The position numbers and the translations under genes were made by a program. Shown here in pieces: positions 18,041 to 30,122 of a stretch of DNA of 64,000 nt. The number at the start of each line of letters is the position of its first letter. Positions within the stretch are counted from its first letter, which is position 1. The stretch is from Prorocentrum cordatum (Eukaryota > Sar > Dinophyceae > Prorocentrales > Prorocentraceae): positions 104,051 through 168,050 of the forward strand of contig CAUYUJ010019923.1 of NCBI GenBank assembly GCA_963575745.1. The letters run 5' to 3'. Under the pieces are notes generated by a model. It saw only the letters and a list, made by a program, of their open reading frames with translations. It was not told the DNA's origin and ran no database searches.

Positions 18041-21000
18041 GAGTGAGGCGTCGGGCGCGGGGTAGATCGCGGGTGGATCGCGGGTGGGTCGCGGGCGAAG
18101 ACGTGTCATGCAGCATGTATATCCCAAACTATCGATGCCCGCCCTCTTCGACTGCGACCGTACCCCCCCTTAGGGGCATATCTTCCTGACCTGCCACGTG
18201 TACCTGGCGCAGCCCCTGAACAAGGGGCAGGGAGGGAGGAGGGAAAGGACGAGGGGGGAGGGAGATGGATGGAGGAAGAGCGAAGACTGCCAGGAGGGGG
18301 GTCTGGAGTCAGCAGCTCGATCACAAGAGGCAGCACCAGACGGGCGGGTCGGGCGGGCGGGCACCGACGGGCGCGGCGGGCGGGCGGGCCCAAACGGCCC
18401 AGCGCGAGCGCGACTCCCGAGCGCCGAGGGCGCGGCGTGTCCGTACGTTCGGAGGGAGTCCAACGCGAGAGCCGGATCTCTGGATATGTTGTGGAGACGG
18501 TCCGCGCGAGAGCGCGATATTGAATGACATGTGAGAAGTAACGTCAGGCGGAAGCAGCTGCTGCTATAAACCGGGTGGCGATTACAGTCTAAGCCGCGAT
18601 ACGTTCCCTCGTTTCCAAAACAAGTGCGAGCCCTGGGGGGGGGCTCTTCAATCGAAAAACACAATGCGCACAGGAGGGCGGATCATGAATAAGGATTCCT
18701 TAGAAATCAGAAAACAACCACAAACAACACAAACAACAACACCACCAACATTAACAGCAGCAAGAGCAACAGCAACAGCATCAACAACAACAGCAACAAC
18801 TACACCAACAACAACAATGACATCAACCACAACACCAACAACAACAATCATGTTAAGACTGATCAGTCTTACTGACATGCATGTCTTGCATCCTGTATAC
18901 CCCAACACTCGATACCCGCCCACTTCGTCTTCGATTGCACACCTTGTGGGGGGAAGATCTTCCTTGTTGGCCACTGACTGAAGTGCGGGGAAGTCTCGAG
19001 CGAGAACGCCGTTCCTGACTTCGGGGGCCTCTCTGGCCAGGGGCTCTCGGAATACCAATCGACTAATATCGAACGGGAACCCTTGTCGCCGTGGCTGGGC
19101 CTCCACCGACTTGCCTGAGTTACGAGAAGGTCTCGAGCGAGAGTGCCGTTCATGAGTTCGGGGGCCTCCCTGGCCAGGGCTCTCGGAGTACATCGTGAGT
19201 CGAGCAGGAGCCCTTGTCATCGTGGCTGGGCCTTCGCCAACTTGACTGATTTGCGAGGAAGTCTGGAGCGAGAGCGCCTTTCCCGAGTCTCTCTGGCCAC
19301 GGTGTCTCGGGGTAAATTGTCAGGAACTGTCGAGCGGGAGCCGCTGTCGTCGTGGCTGGGCCTCCAAGGGCCCACATTTAGACTCAAGAAAGTGCTCGCG
19401 CGGGCGCCTCGTGTTCAAAGAAAATGTAGCTGACGTCGAGGCGAGAGCGCGCGGAGCCGTTTCCGGAGATCAGCCAGAATTATTCTTAGAAATGAATATG
19501 TGACAGCTACAACACCAACACCAATAACAACAGCAGCAGCAACAACAGCAACAACAACATAAATATAGACATTGTCAGACTGGTCGCTCTTATCTGCCCG
19601 CGCGTCTCCCAACATTTAGATCCCAAACTCTGGATACCCTCCCTATTTGTCTTCGACCGTCCCCGCATTCCTATAGGTCTACCACGACATCTTCCCAGAA
19701 CCCAAAAATGCTCAAAACAACACTGTTCTTAGAGCAAAAGCCCGGTGTGTTTAAACAAGGCAGCCCCAGCCAAACATGTTCTAAACACATTTCGTGCGAA
19801 CAACAAAAGGTTATCATAACATTGTTTGGTAGCCCTATAGGCACGCCAAGACGCTTCGCAACTGCTTGACACTTACGCGAGATGACACAGCGACCTACCC
19901 GCCCTCGTCGTCTTCGATCGTACGCCCTTGGGGGCATACCTTCCTTACCTGCCACGTAATATAGCGCAGCCCCTAAACCAAGCGAAGGGAAGACGAGTGG
20001 AAGGGGGAGGGAGAAGAATGGAGCACGAGAAAAATTTGCAGGAGGGGGGCAAGGAACAGAAAACACTTGGCAGAACCAGGCGGGCAGATCGGGTGGCCCA
20101 TAGCGGGCAGGTCGGGAAGGCGGGCCCAGGCGACCAGGTCGAGCAGGCGGGTTGCTGAAGCGTGGGTCCTGCATAAATCGCGAGGAAGTCTCAAGCGATA
20201 GCGCGATTCCCAAATAAATCGTTAGAAAAGCCAAAGCGAGAGCGTGATTGCTGAGCGCCGAGGGCGCACAGTCTGAATACATTGTGAGGGAAGCCAGCGC
20301 GAGAGCGCGATGCGTACATGAAGTGTGGGGAAGTCCCGCACGAGAGCGCGATGAGGGAATACATTGTAAGGAAGAATCATGCGGGAACCGCTGCCGCTGA
20401 AAACTGGAGGCCAGGAGTCCAGTTTGAGCCGATTGGCTTCCCCTGACTTAAATTAGAAAATGATAGTCACCGGATTGGGGAACCAACAATAATTATTCTT
20501 CAGTAGCGGAAGTTCAATAACATCAGCAACATCAACATCACCACCAACATCAACAACACCACTTACAACAACAACAACAACAACAGCAACAACAACACCA
20601 ACACCAGCACCAACAACAGCAGCACCAACAACAACAATCGTTCTAAGACTGATCGCTCTTACCTGCTCGCGGGCCACACAAGACGCAGATCCCAAACCCT
20701 CGATAGCCGTCCTCTTCGTCTACAATCGCACCCCCCTTGGGGAATAGACCGTTCTTACCTGCAATGTGTACTCCATGCAGCCTCCAAGGCAGGGGGAAGA
20801 GAGAACGGATGGAAGGAAGGGACAAGGCGAGGGAGGAGGATGGAGAACGAGAGAGCAGCAGGAGGGGTGCTAGGAACAGAAAGCACTTGGCAAAACCATA
20901 CGGGCAGATCGGGTGGGCAGACCCTAGCGGGCGGGTCGGGAAGGCGGGCCCAGGCGTCCAAGTCGAGCAGGCGGGTTGCTGAAGCGTGCGTCCTGCATGG

Positions 21001-23868
21001 ATCGCGAGGAAATTTCGAACGATAGCGCGACGCCGAAATAGCTTGTCCGGGAATCCACAGCGAGAGCGTGGTTCCAGGGAGTCGAGGGCGCGGCGTCTGA
21101 GTACATGACCGACACATCCCACGCGAGAGCGCGATGCCTGTAAGAATTGTGGGGGCGTCCTACGCGAAATCGCGATTTGAGAATACATTGTGAGGCACTA
21201 TCACGCGGGAGCCAATGCTGTTGAGGTCGGCGGCACACAACGGGAGACTCACTTTCATTGAAATATGCAATGGTTACCGGAGGGGGGGAAACAACAACAA
21301 CAATAACAACAACAACAAAAACAACAACAACCATCGTTTTAAGACTGTTCGCTCTTACTGGCGAGTGTCTCTTGCATTCCGAATACCCCAACCCCTCGAT
21401 ACCCGCCCATTTCATCTTCGATTGCACCCCCTTGCCGGCGGAATCTCTTCGATGCCAGCCACTGACTGAAATGCGAAGAAGTCTTGAGCGAAAGCGCCGT
21501 TCCTGAATTCGGGGGCCTCTCTGGCCAGGGGCTCTCGAAATACCGATGGAGAAAGATCCAACGGGAGCCCTTGTCGCCGTGTCCGGGCCTCCACCGACTT
21601 GCCTGAGTTATGGGAAAGTCTCGAGCGAGAGCGCCGTTCCTGAGTTCGGGGGCCTTCTTGGCCAGGGGCTCTCGGAGTAAACCGTGAGGAAGTATCGAGC
21701 AGGAGCCCTTCTCGTCGTGGCTGGGCCTCCGCCAACTTGAGTGAATAGCGAGGAAGTCTCGAGCGAGAGCGCCGTTCCTGAGCAAGGGGGCCTCTCTGGT
21801 CAGGGTGTCTCGGGGTAACTTGCGGAGAAATCGAGCGGGAGCCGTTGTTTTCGTAGCTGGGCCTCCAAAGGCCCAAATGTTTGACCAAGCCAATGCTCCA
21901 GCGGGAGCATCTTTTTCAGAGAGAATATAGCTGGCGTCGAGGCGAGAGCGCGCGGAACCGCTTCCGGATATCAGCCATACATATTCTTGGAAAATGACGA
22001 TTCAACAACAACAGCAACAGCAAAGCAACAACAACAAACAACACAAAAACACAAGCAACCATAAAAAACCAAACAAAACAAACACAATAACAACAACAGG
22101 AACAACAACAACAACAATAACAACAACAACAACAACGCAAACAAACACAACAATATAAACCACGTCAACAACCACAGCAACAACAAGAACAACACCAACA
22201 ATAACAACAGCTACACAACACAATTTAAGACTGTTCGCTCCTATCTGCTCAAGTGCCAACCAATACGTCTATCCCAAAACCTCGGTACCCGCCCTCGTCG
22301 TCTTCGATCGTACCCCTTGGGGGTATATCTTCCTTACCTGTCACGTGTATTTAGTGCAGCCCCTAAAACAAGGGAAGAGAGGACGGGTGAAGGGGGAGCG
22401 AGAAGAATGGAGCACGAGAGAAATTAGCAGGAGGGGTGCAAGGAGCAGAAAAACAACTGGTAGAACCAGACGGGCAGATCGGGTGGGCAGACTCATAGCG
22501 GGCAGGTCGGGAAGGCGGGCCCAGGCGACCAGGTCGAGCAGGCGGGTTGCTGAAGCGTGGGTCCTGCACGCGTCACGAGGAAGTCTCGAGCGATAGCGCG
22601 ATTTCCAAGTAAATCGTGCATATGGGGCCACGACGGGCGCGAGCGAACGGGCCACGAAGGGCATTCGTATACGGGGCCGCAAAGGGTGACAGCGGGGCCA
22701 CTGGGGGCAGCAAAGGGGCCACGAAGGGCAGCGAGGGCGAAGGGCGATAGCGGGGCTACGAAGGGCATGCGAATGGGGCCACGACGGGCGCGTGCGAGCG
22801 GGGGCCACGAAGGGCATATGATGTGGGGCCACACGAGGCAGCGACGGGGCCGCTGAGGGCAGCAACGGAACCACGAAGGGCAGCGAGCGAAGGCGACCGC
22901 GGAACCAGTACGGGCAGCGAGGGGCATCGAAGGCGGCGAAGGGCAGCGACCGGCGACTGCAGTCATTAACGGGCTGGTCGGGCGGGCAGGCCCCGACGGG
23001 CAGATCGAGCGGGCGGGTCGTTGAAGCGTGAGTCCTGCTTGAGTGTCGAGGACCGGCATCTCAAAAAATGTGATGAAATATCAAACAAAGCGGCTCGGTG
23101 GTAAATTGCGAGGAAGTCCCAAGCGAGAAAGCCATTCGACAATACATTGTCAAGAAGTCAAGGAATATCAGGCGGGAGCGGCGATTCGTTGGCAAATTGT
23201 AAGGAAGTCCAAAGCGAGAGCGCGATTGTTCAATAAATTGTGAGGAAGTGTCAGGCGGGAACCGCTGTAGTTGTAAACTGGGTGCCAACGACACAGTTTG
23301 ACCCCCAAAGCTTTCCCCGATACAAAAATGGTGCGAGCCCCGGGAGGGGCACTTCTATCGAAAAATACAATGTGCATCCGGCGGGGGGGGGATCAACACG
23401 AATTATTCTTCAGAAGTGAGAGTCCAACAAGAACAACAACAACAACAAGAACAACAACAACAACAACATCAACAGCAACAACACAAACGTCAACAACAGA
23501 AATAGAAACACCGGCAACAACAACAACATCAGCAAACACAACGGAACCAACAGCAGCAACACAACAATCAAACTAACAAACATGACAACAGCCATAACAA
23601 CAACAAACAACAACCACAACCACAACACCAGCAGCAGCAACAACAACAAACATAGCAACAACCACAACAGCACCAACTACGACTACAATTACTATTACTA
23701 CTACTACTATTACTACTACTACAACTAGTATTACTACTACTACTACTACTACTAATACGACTACAACAACAACTACTACTACTACTACTACTACTACGAC
23801 TACGACTACGACTGCGACTACTACTACTACTACTACTACTACGACGACTACGACTACTACTTACTCGA

Positions 23869-23915
<47 letters not shown>

Positions 23916-24026
23916 GACTACTACTACTACTACTACAACTACTACTACTACTACTACTACTACGACGACTACTACTACGACTATCATTACTACACTACTA
24001 CGACTACTACGACTACTACTACTACG

Positions 24027-24080
<54 letters not shown>
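18041..24080. repeat. Hierarchical tandem array with AAC/ACT microsatellites
   Basis: Type 1 blocks (about 18106-18560, 19890-20400, 20690-21210, 22260-22620 and 23045-23280) start with CCCAAACC-TCGATACCCGCC and a TACCTGCCACGTG leader. They continue as units of about 60-75 bp: GCGAGGAAGTC..GCGAGAGCGCGATT. Type 2 blocks (about 18960-19420 and 21465-21910) hold units of about 130 bp: TCTCGAGCGAGAGCGCCGTT, GGGGGCCTCTCTGGCCAGGG, GTGGCTGGGCCTCC. AAC tracts lie at 18710-18850, 19500-19565, 20510-20640, 21285-21330, 22000-22230 and 23420-23670, and an ACT tract at 23680-24080. 22620-22960 is a GGGGCCACGAAGGGC minisatellite. Confidence 0.85.
19654..19869 (+). mobile_element. TIR element J, copy 3
   Basis: CCGTCCCCGCATTCCTATAG on the left and CTATAGGCACGCCAAGACGC on the right. 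It interrupts the tandem array, so it landed after or during array growth. Confidence 0.7.
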
Positions 24081-24082
<2 letters not shown>

Positions 24083-24277
24083 AAGCATGCGAACCACAAA
24101 CAATACTACCATCAGCGACACTACTTATATTAACAGCAACTAAAACAAGCAAACAGCAACATCACCAACAACAATAATGACAGCACCAACAACAGCAGCA
24201 CCAACAACAGAACACGTTTTGAACTGTTCAAGACGCGGGGGGGGTCGGTACCTCTTAGTACTTAGTGAGAGCCTGGC

Positions 24278-24456
24278 AATTGGAACCAGCACTGACATAC
24301 GGGATGGCCTCCCATGGGGAAGATGATCCTGCATTTCGATGCTGATGATAATCTCTGGGCCACATAGGAGGCCCGAATCTTACCACCATCGCCGAAAGAT
24401 CAGGGTCACTTTCCCTCCATGGAGGCCAGCGCCAATGCTGATGTTGGTACCAACCT
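24278..24456 (+). mobile_element. Fold-back element U, copy 2
   Basis: Left AATTGGAACCAGCACTGACA...GGCCTCCCATGGGGAAG. The right half mirrors it: CTTTCCCTCCATGGAGGCC...GCTGATGTTGGTACCAACCT. Almost the whole element is an imperfect palindrome. Confidence 0.7.
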
Positions 24457-24459
24457 CTA

Positions 24460-24760
24460 TCGCGAGCATCGGAAACAGCCGTCTCCCCGCCCTCGCGGCC
24501 TGCATCCCAGGGCAAGACCCCGCGGCGACGCGCTCGCACGGACACGGAGCCGCACGGGGGCGGCATCCGCGAACCGAAGCGCGCCGCGGCAGCGGGGGGG
24601 CCGCGCCCCCATGGGGCCCCCCCCCCCCGAGGCCGCGGATGCACACGGACCTGCAGAGCCGCCCACGACCTCAAGCCTCCGTCTCGAGCCCCGCCTCTCC
24701 CCGAGCAGAAACAGAGGCAGCGCCAGAACAGAGAGAAAAACACTTTTCCGATTCGCGGGT
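24460..24760 (-). other. Possible exon piece between U2 and AA1
   Basis: On the minus strand a GAGAG acceptor is followed by GARDGGLRSWAALQ and then a good donor CAG|GTCCGTG near 24656. This would be a 45-50 base micro-exon. The rest of the stretch is GC-rich without clear signals. Confidence 0.25.
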
Positions 24761-24849
24761 CGAGAGCGCACCTCTTCCGGTCGAAGCTAAGCGGGCCGCG
24801 CGAAGCTTGAACTAACAAAGAGAAGGGGGACAGAAGGAGCGCGGCGGAG

Positions 24850-25180
24850 AGGAAGAAGCACAAACACGAATTTGTGGCGCTCCGCGCGGACTTCTTGGCT
24901 CTGCGCCGGACCCCCCTCCCTGGCGCGCGGAGCGCGACAGGGGCGGCGCCGGAGGCGCCGCCGGGGGGACGGATGGACGGCACATCAGACACTCAGGCGG
25001 CGCGTGGACGAAAACGGCAGGACGGACACATGTATCGCAGACGGCCAAACGCCGCGCAGTCAGCTCTGATCATCCACAGAGGGAGGCGGAGAGGAAGGAG
25101 CGGAGGAGGAGTAGCCGATCCAACAGCCGATCCAAGAACTCCGCGCGGAGCGCCAGAAGCTTATGTTGTCTTTATTAGGG
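24850..25180 (+). mobile_element. TIR element AA, copy 1
   Basis: Long TIRs: CACAAACACGAATTTGTGGC, GCTCCGCGCGGACTTCTTGG at the left, mirrored by CCAAGAACTCCGCGCGGAGC and an AGCTTATGTTG tail at the right. The core has CCCTCCCTGGCGCGCGGAGC. Other copies: 27535, 36893, 37560, 52150, with partial ones at 29770, 30345, 35960 and 42448. Confidence 0.65.
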
Positions 25181-25390
25181 GGAAAACAAACCTACCTCGC
25201 TTTTGACCACCCTCGCTTCCAAGAGATACCAAACGATGCCAACCTACGGCCCGTATTGGTCAGGCCGCCTGACGAGGAGGCGCGTGGTATGACTTGGTTT
25301 TGCCGGGAAGCGAAAGCGGGGTAGGTGATTCACGCTCTGATCTATGGCGCTTTCTCCTCTTCGAGCTCGGCCCCTCCTCCCCGAGGGCAC

Positions 25391-25516
25391 CTCCAGGGCG
25401 TGGAAGAGCTCGCCCAGGCCCGGCACGCTGGTGAGCAGCAGCGCCGGCACCGCCACCGCGGGGCCGGGCAGGGCGGGCGCGCCGTGGGCGCCGCCGGGCA
25501 GGCTGGGGAGCTCCAC
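25391..25516 (-). CDS. Probable exon, 42 codons, phase 0/0
   Basis: Acceptor GAG at 25517-25519 after a CT-rich stretch. The frame is VELPSLPGGAHGAPALPGPA, VAVPALLLTSVPGLGELFHA, LE. The donor is a consensus CTGGAG|GTGCCC. The length is exactly 126 bases with both edges in phase 0. The hydrophobic PAVAVPALLL part may be a buried helix or strand. No domain recognised. Confidence 0.6.
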
Positions 25517-26154
25517 CTCGGATGCGGCGGCAGCAGGAGCCAGATAATTAGGAGAGGAGCGGCACCACCACCAGCCGGGGGCTGGGCGTCTCCTGCTTGA
25601 GGGGGGATAAGTACATGTGGAGGCCAGTCCACACGAAGCCCTCCGCGGGAGACGCCACCCCGCCACCCCAGGACGTGCACTGGCGGTCGGCGTGGGAACA
25701 GCACGCTCTCCAGAATCAGCAGGGCCATCGAAACCCAAGAAACCCAGGGCACCCTGGAGGCAAGCAGGGTGTTTCTTGGCATGGGCTTCCACTGTACAGG
25801 GGGGGGAGGGGGGGGGGAAAGATGCACTTCTCGGGCCCCAGACGCCCCGTTTGAGGCTCCAAGGGGCCCCGTGTTGGGGCCCATAAGGGTAAATTTTCTG
25901 CAGCCCCCCCGTGTTTATCGCCCCCCCCCCGTTTCGCGACGCCCAAAGGGACAACCAGCGGAAGAAGGTGTGGAGGGGTGCCTCTGGTGGTATGGTCCCC
26001 CTCTCTCGCCAAAGACATCCCCTAACCGCCCCAGCTCGGGGAGGCATCGGAAAACATAGCGCGGCACGCCACATTGGAGACAACGGCGCTCACCCGAGGC
26101 CCTGCGCTGGCAGCTTGGGCGCCAACGCTTCTCGTCCGCCGCTCGCCTGTACGA
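25517..26154. other. No gene seen
   Basis: Unique sequence with G and C runs at 25800-25935. Near 25730 the word CCCAGGGCACCCTGGAGGCA also occurs near 3180, 6530 and 17425, so it belongs to a minor dispersed repeat. Confidence 0.35.
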
Positions 26155-27360
26155 GGGGAGGAGGAGGAGGAGGAGGAGGAGAAGGAGGAGGGGGGAGGAG
26201 GAGAAGGAGTGGGAGGAGGAGGAGGAGGTGGAGGAGGAGGTGGAGGAGGAGGAGGAGGAGGAGGAAAAGGAGGAGGAGAGGAGGAGGAGGAGGAGGAGGA
26301 GGGTGAGGAGGGTGAGGAGGAGGAGGAGAAGGAGGTGGAGGAGGAGGGGGGGATGGGGAGGAGGGGAGGAGGAGGAGGAGGAGGAGAAGAGGAGGAGGAG
26401 GAAGAGAGGCGAAGGGGCGAGGAGGGGAGGGGGTGGGGAGGGGGAGGGGGAGGGGGAGGGGGAGGAGGAGGAGGAGGAGGGGAGGAGGAGGAGGAGGAGG
26501 AGGAGGGAGGAGGAGGAGGAGGAGGAAGAGGAGGAGAAGGAAGAGGGGAGGAGGAGGAGGTGGAGGAGGAGGGGGAGGAGGAGGAGAAGGAGGAGGAGGA
26601 GGAGGAGGAGGAGGAGGAGGAGGAGGAGGAGGGGAGGAGGAGGAGAAGGAGGAGGAGGGAGGAGGAGGAGGAGGAGGAGGAGGAGGGAGGAGGGGGAGGA
26701 GATCGCTTCAACACCAAATGGCCGCCCCGGCGCGCTCCTCCTGAAGCGCTTGTAGCCGCGAGCAACCATAGTTCACCCTCCCGTCCTGTGGCTGCGCGGC
26801 CGCCCCCCCCCCCTCGCGCGCCCCTCTCCCCTGCTGCTGGACCATTGCCCATCGGTCGGAAGAAGTAGGTCCATCTTGAATAGGGGTGCGTCCGAAGAGC
26901 TCTCCTTTGGGGTGTATCCCAGGGCCCCCTTCCTCTTCTGAGCGGCGTCACTTCTCGTCGACACGTCGGGGACTGGGGAGAACACGTCCCCTGCGGAGAG
27001 ACGCCGCGCCCCAAAGACCACTCCGCCGAGGGCTCAACCTTACACGTCGGTCGGAAGAGAAGGGTAGAAACATGAAGTAGGACGGCGACACCGTTCTCTT
27101 CCGACGCTCGCCTGTGCGAGGGGAGGAGGAGGAGGAGGAGGAGGAGGAGGAGGAGGAGGAGGAGGAGGAGGAGGAGGAGGTAAGGAGGATAAGGAGGAGG
27201 AGGAGGAGGAGAGGAGGACAAGAGGAACAGGGGGAGGAGGAGGGGGAGGGGGAGGAGGAGGGGGAGGGGAGGGGGGAGGGGAGGGGGAGGAGGAGGAGGA
27301 GGAGGAGGAGGAGGAAGGAGGAGAGGAGGAGGAGGAGGAGGGAGGAGGAGGAGGAGTGCG
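26155..27360. repeat. Two long GAG arrays
   Basis: (GAG)n with GGGA and GGTG variants at 26155-26700 and 27118-27355, split by 400 bases of unique sequence. Poly-Glu, poly-Gly, poly-Ser and poly-Leu frames here are artefacts. Near 27043 is the CGGTCGGAAGAGAAGGGTAG N-type word. Confidence 0.9.
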
Positions 27361-27534
27361 CTTTGCGTCTCGACCGCGAAAAGCACGGACGACCAAACGG
27401 ATCCACACGGTTCTGGCCGCGGCGAAGCTCGGGCACGGCCACCAGGTGATGCGGGTGGCAATCCGGGCGCGGGCTTCGTCGACAGGGTTCCAGGCTTACC
27501 GATCGCTCGGAGGAAGTAGGCACAAACACGAGTA

Positions 27535-27705
27535 AGAGAAAAAAACGCACATAAACACGAACGAACTTCTTGGGTCCGCGCTGGAACCCCCTCCCTGGCG
27601 CGCGGAGCGCGCCAGGGGCGGCGCCAGAGGCACCGCCTGGGGGGGGGGGGGCCCAGCGCGGATCCAAGAAATCCGCGCGGAGCGCCCAAAGTTTATGTTT
27701 ATGTG
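27535..27705 (+). mobile_element. TIR element AA, copy 2
   Basis: AAAACGCACATAAACACGAA and CTTCTTGGGTCCGCGCTGG on the left. The right side mirrors them as CCAGCGCGGATCCAAGAAAT, CCGCGCGGAGCGCCCAAAGT and TTATGTTTATG. Confidence 0.75.
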
Positions 27706-27819
27706 GTAGTTCCTTCTTCGGATGAAGTAGGACGGCGTTAAACACAGAGTGGGTTTCCGCCCGCCCCCTGAAGAGAACGGAAGCGGTGAGGCCGCGCGAT
27801 CGCTCGAGCAGATCGGAAC

Positions 27820-27915
27820 CTGGGGATCCGGCAAGTTCTGCGTGCAACGGCCGGGGGGGCAGTTCGACGAGGGGCCCCAGGAGCACGCGGGCCCGTCTGG
27901 GCTGCCTCCGCCGTG
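27820..27915 (-). CDS. Probable exon, 32 codons, cysteine-rich, phase 0/0
   Basis: Acceptor TTTTCCGCGCAG, then HGGGSPDGPACSWGPSSNCP and PGRCTQNLPDPQ, then donor CCCCAG|GTTCCG. It is exactly 96 bases in phase 0/0 with a pyrimidine tract before the acceptor, one of the best-supported exons in the window. Three cysteines within 14 residues suggest a metal site or disulphides. No family is recognised. Confidence 0.65.
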
Positions 27916-28029
27916 CTGCGCGGAAAACACGGAGAGGGGGGGGGGGGGGACGGGTCGGAGAGCCAACACGAGGGCGGAGGTCCGTCGGCCGAGGCCGCAC
28001 GGAGGGCGGGGAGTGCCACCCGGGTGAGG

Positions 28030-28160
28030 GGAGGGAAGGCTTGGAGGCCAAGTCAGCCCGAGATCCGCAAGAGGGAGGAGACCATCGAGGGCGTCTCCAA
28101 CCGCTGCTTCGACTTGCCTCGCGGGAGACTGGGCCACCGCCTCCCCCCCCCGGGTCACGT
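28030..28160 (-). CDS. Possible exon
   Basis: The minus strand reads GGEAVAQSPARQVEAAVGDA and LDGLLPLADLGLTWPP, mixed and helical in character. A CGCGAG acceptor lies inside the frame. Edges unsure. Confidence 0.4.
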
Positions 28161-29904
28161 CAAGATTCCAGGGCCTCTCATACAGTGTGTTTGAGAACTC
28201 GCTCGCGACAACGCCCGCGGCAGGCCCCCACGCACGTCCCCACCCCTGGACACGTCACGATCCGCGCTGGCGCCGTCTGGGAATTAGCCATTCTGAAGCA
28301 TTCCCAAAAGGCGGTGGCGCGAATCGTGACAAGACTGGCCCCATCCCCCCCCGGCCCCGCCCACCCCCCCTGGGTCACGCCCGTCACCGTCATAGGATGC
28401 AAAAACTGTCTCCTCTTCTGAGCCCATGAAACCCGACGTCATGGTTTGCTCCATAACGTCGACCCCTGGAGGTCGACCGGTCTCTCGTCCTGCGTCGATG
28501 TCTGACGGTCCCGAGGCTCGGCGAGGGCCTCCAGAGGTCGAGAGCAGCGAAACACCTCCCGTCATAATCTCGTCACGGCCCGAAGGGGTCTGGGAGGCGA
28601 GGAGGACATCGGAGTCGACGCGTGGGCCGCTCGCTATAGGGCAGCGGGCGCGGAAACGGAGGTCCCCGCCACCCGCGTGTCGTGCACCGCGAGGCGCATC
28701 CAGCCGCTCTCCAGGGGCGGGGGCTGCAGCCTCTCCTGGGAGAGGAGGGGACGCAAAAGGGCGCCGTCGAGCTACGGCAGGGAACGCCGAAATCAGGGGC
28801 GCAGCGGCTTCTGTCGTGTGCATGAGCACAGGAAGAAGGAAGGGCGACACTACCGCCACCAGGGCGAGGAGATGCGAGGAGCAGAGGGGGGTCTCCCTCG
28901 CTCGAGGCATCCCCAGCCTCCAGCTCGGGAGGCATCGTGGACTCCTCCTCGTCCTGCTCCTCCTCAACCTCGTCCTCGTCCTCGTCCTCGTCCTCCTCCT
29001 CCTCCTCCTCCTCCTCCTCCTCCTCCTCCTCCTCCTCGTCCTCCTCCTCCCTGCAAGTGGCCCCCCTGGTGACGTTGGCGTCGCCTCTCCTCTCCCCGAT
29101 GCTTTCCGGCCACAGCGCGTCTCTCGGCCACGACGAGGCTCCCCGACGCGGACCTGAGACGCACGTCGGGTGAGAGCGGGCACCTCGCCAGCCACTTGGG
29201 CGGGCCCTCCTCCTCCTCCTCCTCCTCGTCCTCATTCCTCCTCCCCTCCTCCTCTCCTCCTATCCTCCTTCCTCCTCCTCCTCTCTCCCCATCTCCTTCC
29301 CATCTCCTCCTCCTCCTCCTCCTCCTCCTCCTCCTCCTCCTCCTCCTCCCCACTCCCTCCCTCCCTCCCTCACTCACTCATTCACTCACTCACTCACTCA
29401 CTCACTCACTCACTCACTCACTCATGGCATGAGGTCCTGTCTGTAAGTACTGCCATTGACCCCCTCCTGCGGGTACCGTATGGTACCGCAGGAGGGGACC
29501 ATTCCAAACACAGGCCAGTCTCTGCTGACGGGGACGGTGAGGTACGAGGGGGGAGAAACGGACGGGAGCCCGAAAGAAGAGGTCGAAGGTGGTCCTCCTC
29601 CTCCTCCTCCCTCCTCCTCCCTCCTCCTGGGCAGTGTTGGGAAGGGGACCCATCAAGTAATGTGTCAGGGAGGAGGGAGGAGGGGGAGGAGGAGGAGTAG
29701 GAGGAGGAGGAGGAGGAGGAGGAGGAGGAGGAGAAGAGGAGGAGCACCTTGACCGTCACCATCAACCGTCGGATCTCCGCGCGGACTTGCCGTCGGCAGG
29801 CGAGGGGCCTCCACTGGCGGCGCCCCCGGGGCACCGCCCCTGGCTGGCGCGCTCTGCGGGCCCCGGGCCCGGCGCCGAGCCAAGAGTTGGGAACCTCTCG
29901 GACA
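28161..29904. repeat. Repeat G copy, CTC/GTC arrays, CTCA array, AA remnant
   Basis: 28425-28580 is repeat G. 28930-29060 is (CTC/GTC)n and 29205-29360 (CTC)n. 29360-29425 is a pure CTCA tetranucleotide run. 29595-29630 (CTC)n and 29680-29740 (GAG)n mirror each other. 29770-29860 resembles AA (CTCCGCGCGGACTTGC, GGCTGGCGCGCTCTGC). 28180-28410 has repeated CCC-GGTCACG(C/T) words. No gene is seen. Confidence 0.6.
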
Positions 29905-30122
29905 CGAAGCCCTGCCCCCCCCCTCTCGGACACCCCCCTCTCTGGAGCAGGGGATCGACTACAGAACTGAGTTCCCCCAACATGTATTCTCTCGTCGAAA
30001 CTACGACAAGCGCGTGTATAATGTTCGTATGGCATGATGCGAAGCTTGTCAAATATCTCTCTATATATATGTATATATACATGTTCGACGAGCTAATCAA
30101 TGATGGGGCAGAGCAGTCGTTG
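29905..30122 (+). mobile_element. Dispersed element R, copy 1
   Basis: Shares with 38155-38375 (opposite orientation): CGAAGCCCTGCCCCCCCC, GGGGATCGACTACAGAACTG, CATGTATTCTCTCGTCGAAA, CTACGACAAGCGCGTGTATA, AAGCTTGTC, a TA run, and TCAATGATG. The TA run is short here and long in copy 2. Confidence 0.75.

Noticed and set aside
18041-23300. Regular repeats that could suggest a CRISPR array
   Set aside because: Units are contiguous and diverged, with no unique spacers, and the context is eukaryotic.
26022-27689. A 555-residue open frame on the minus strand
   Set aside because: It is read through (CTC)n arrays as Pro/Ser/Leu runs. Composition follows the repeat, not a protein.
29350-29430. CTCACTCACTCA run as a coding Ser/Leu/Thr/His repeat
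   Set aside because: Perfect tetranucleotide microsatellite next to CTC arrays.
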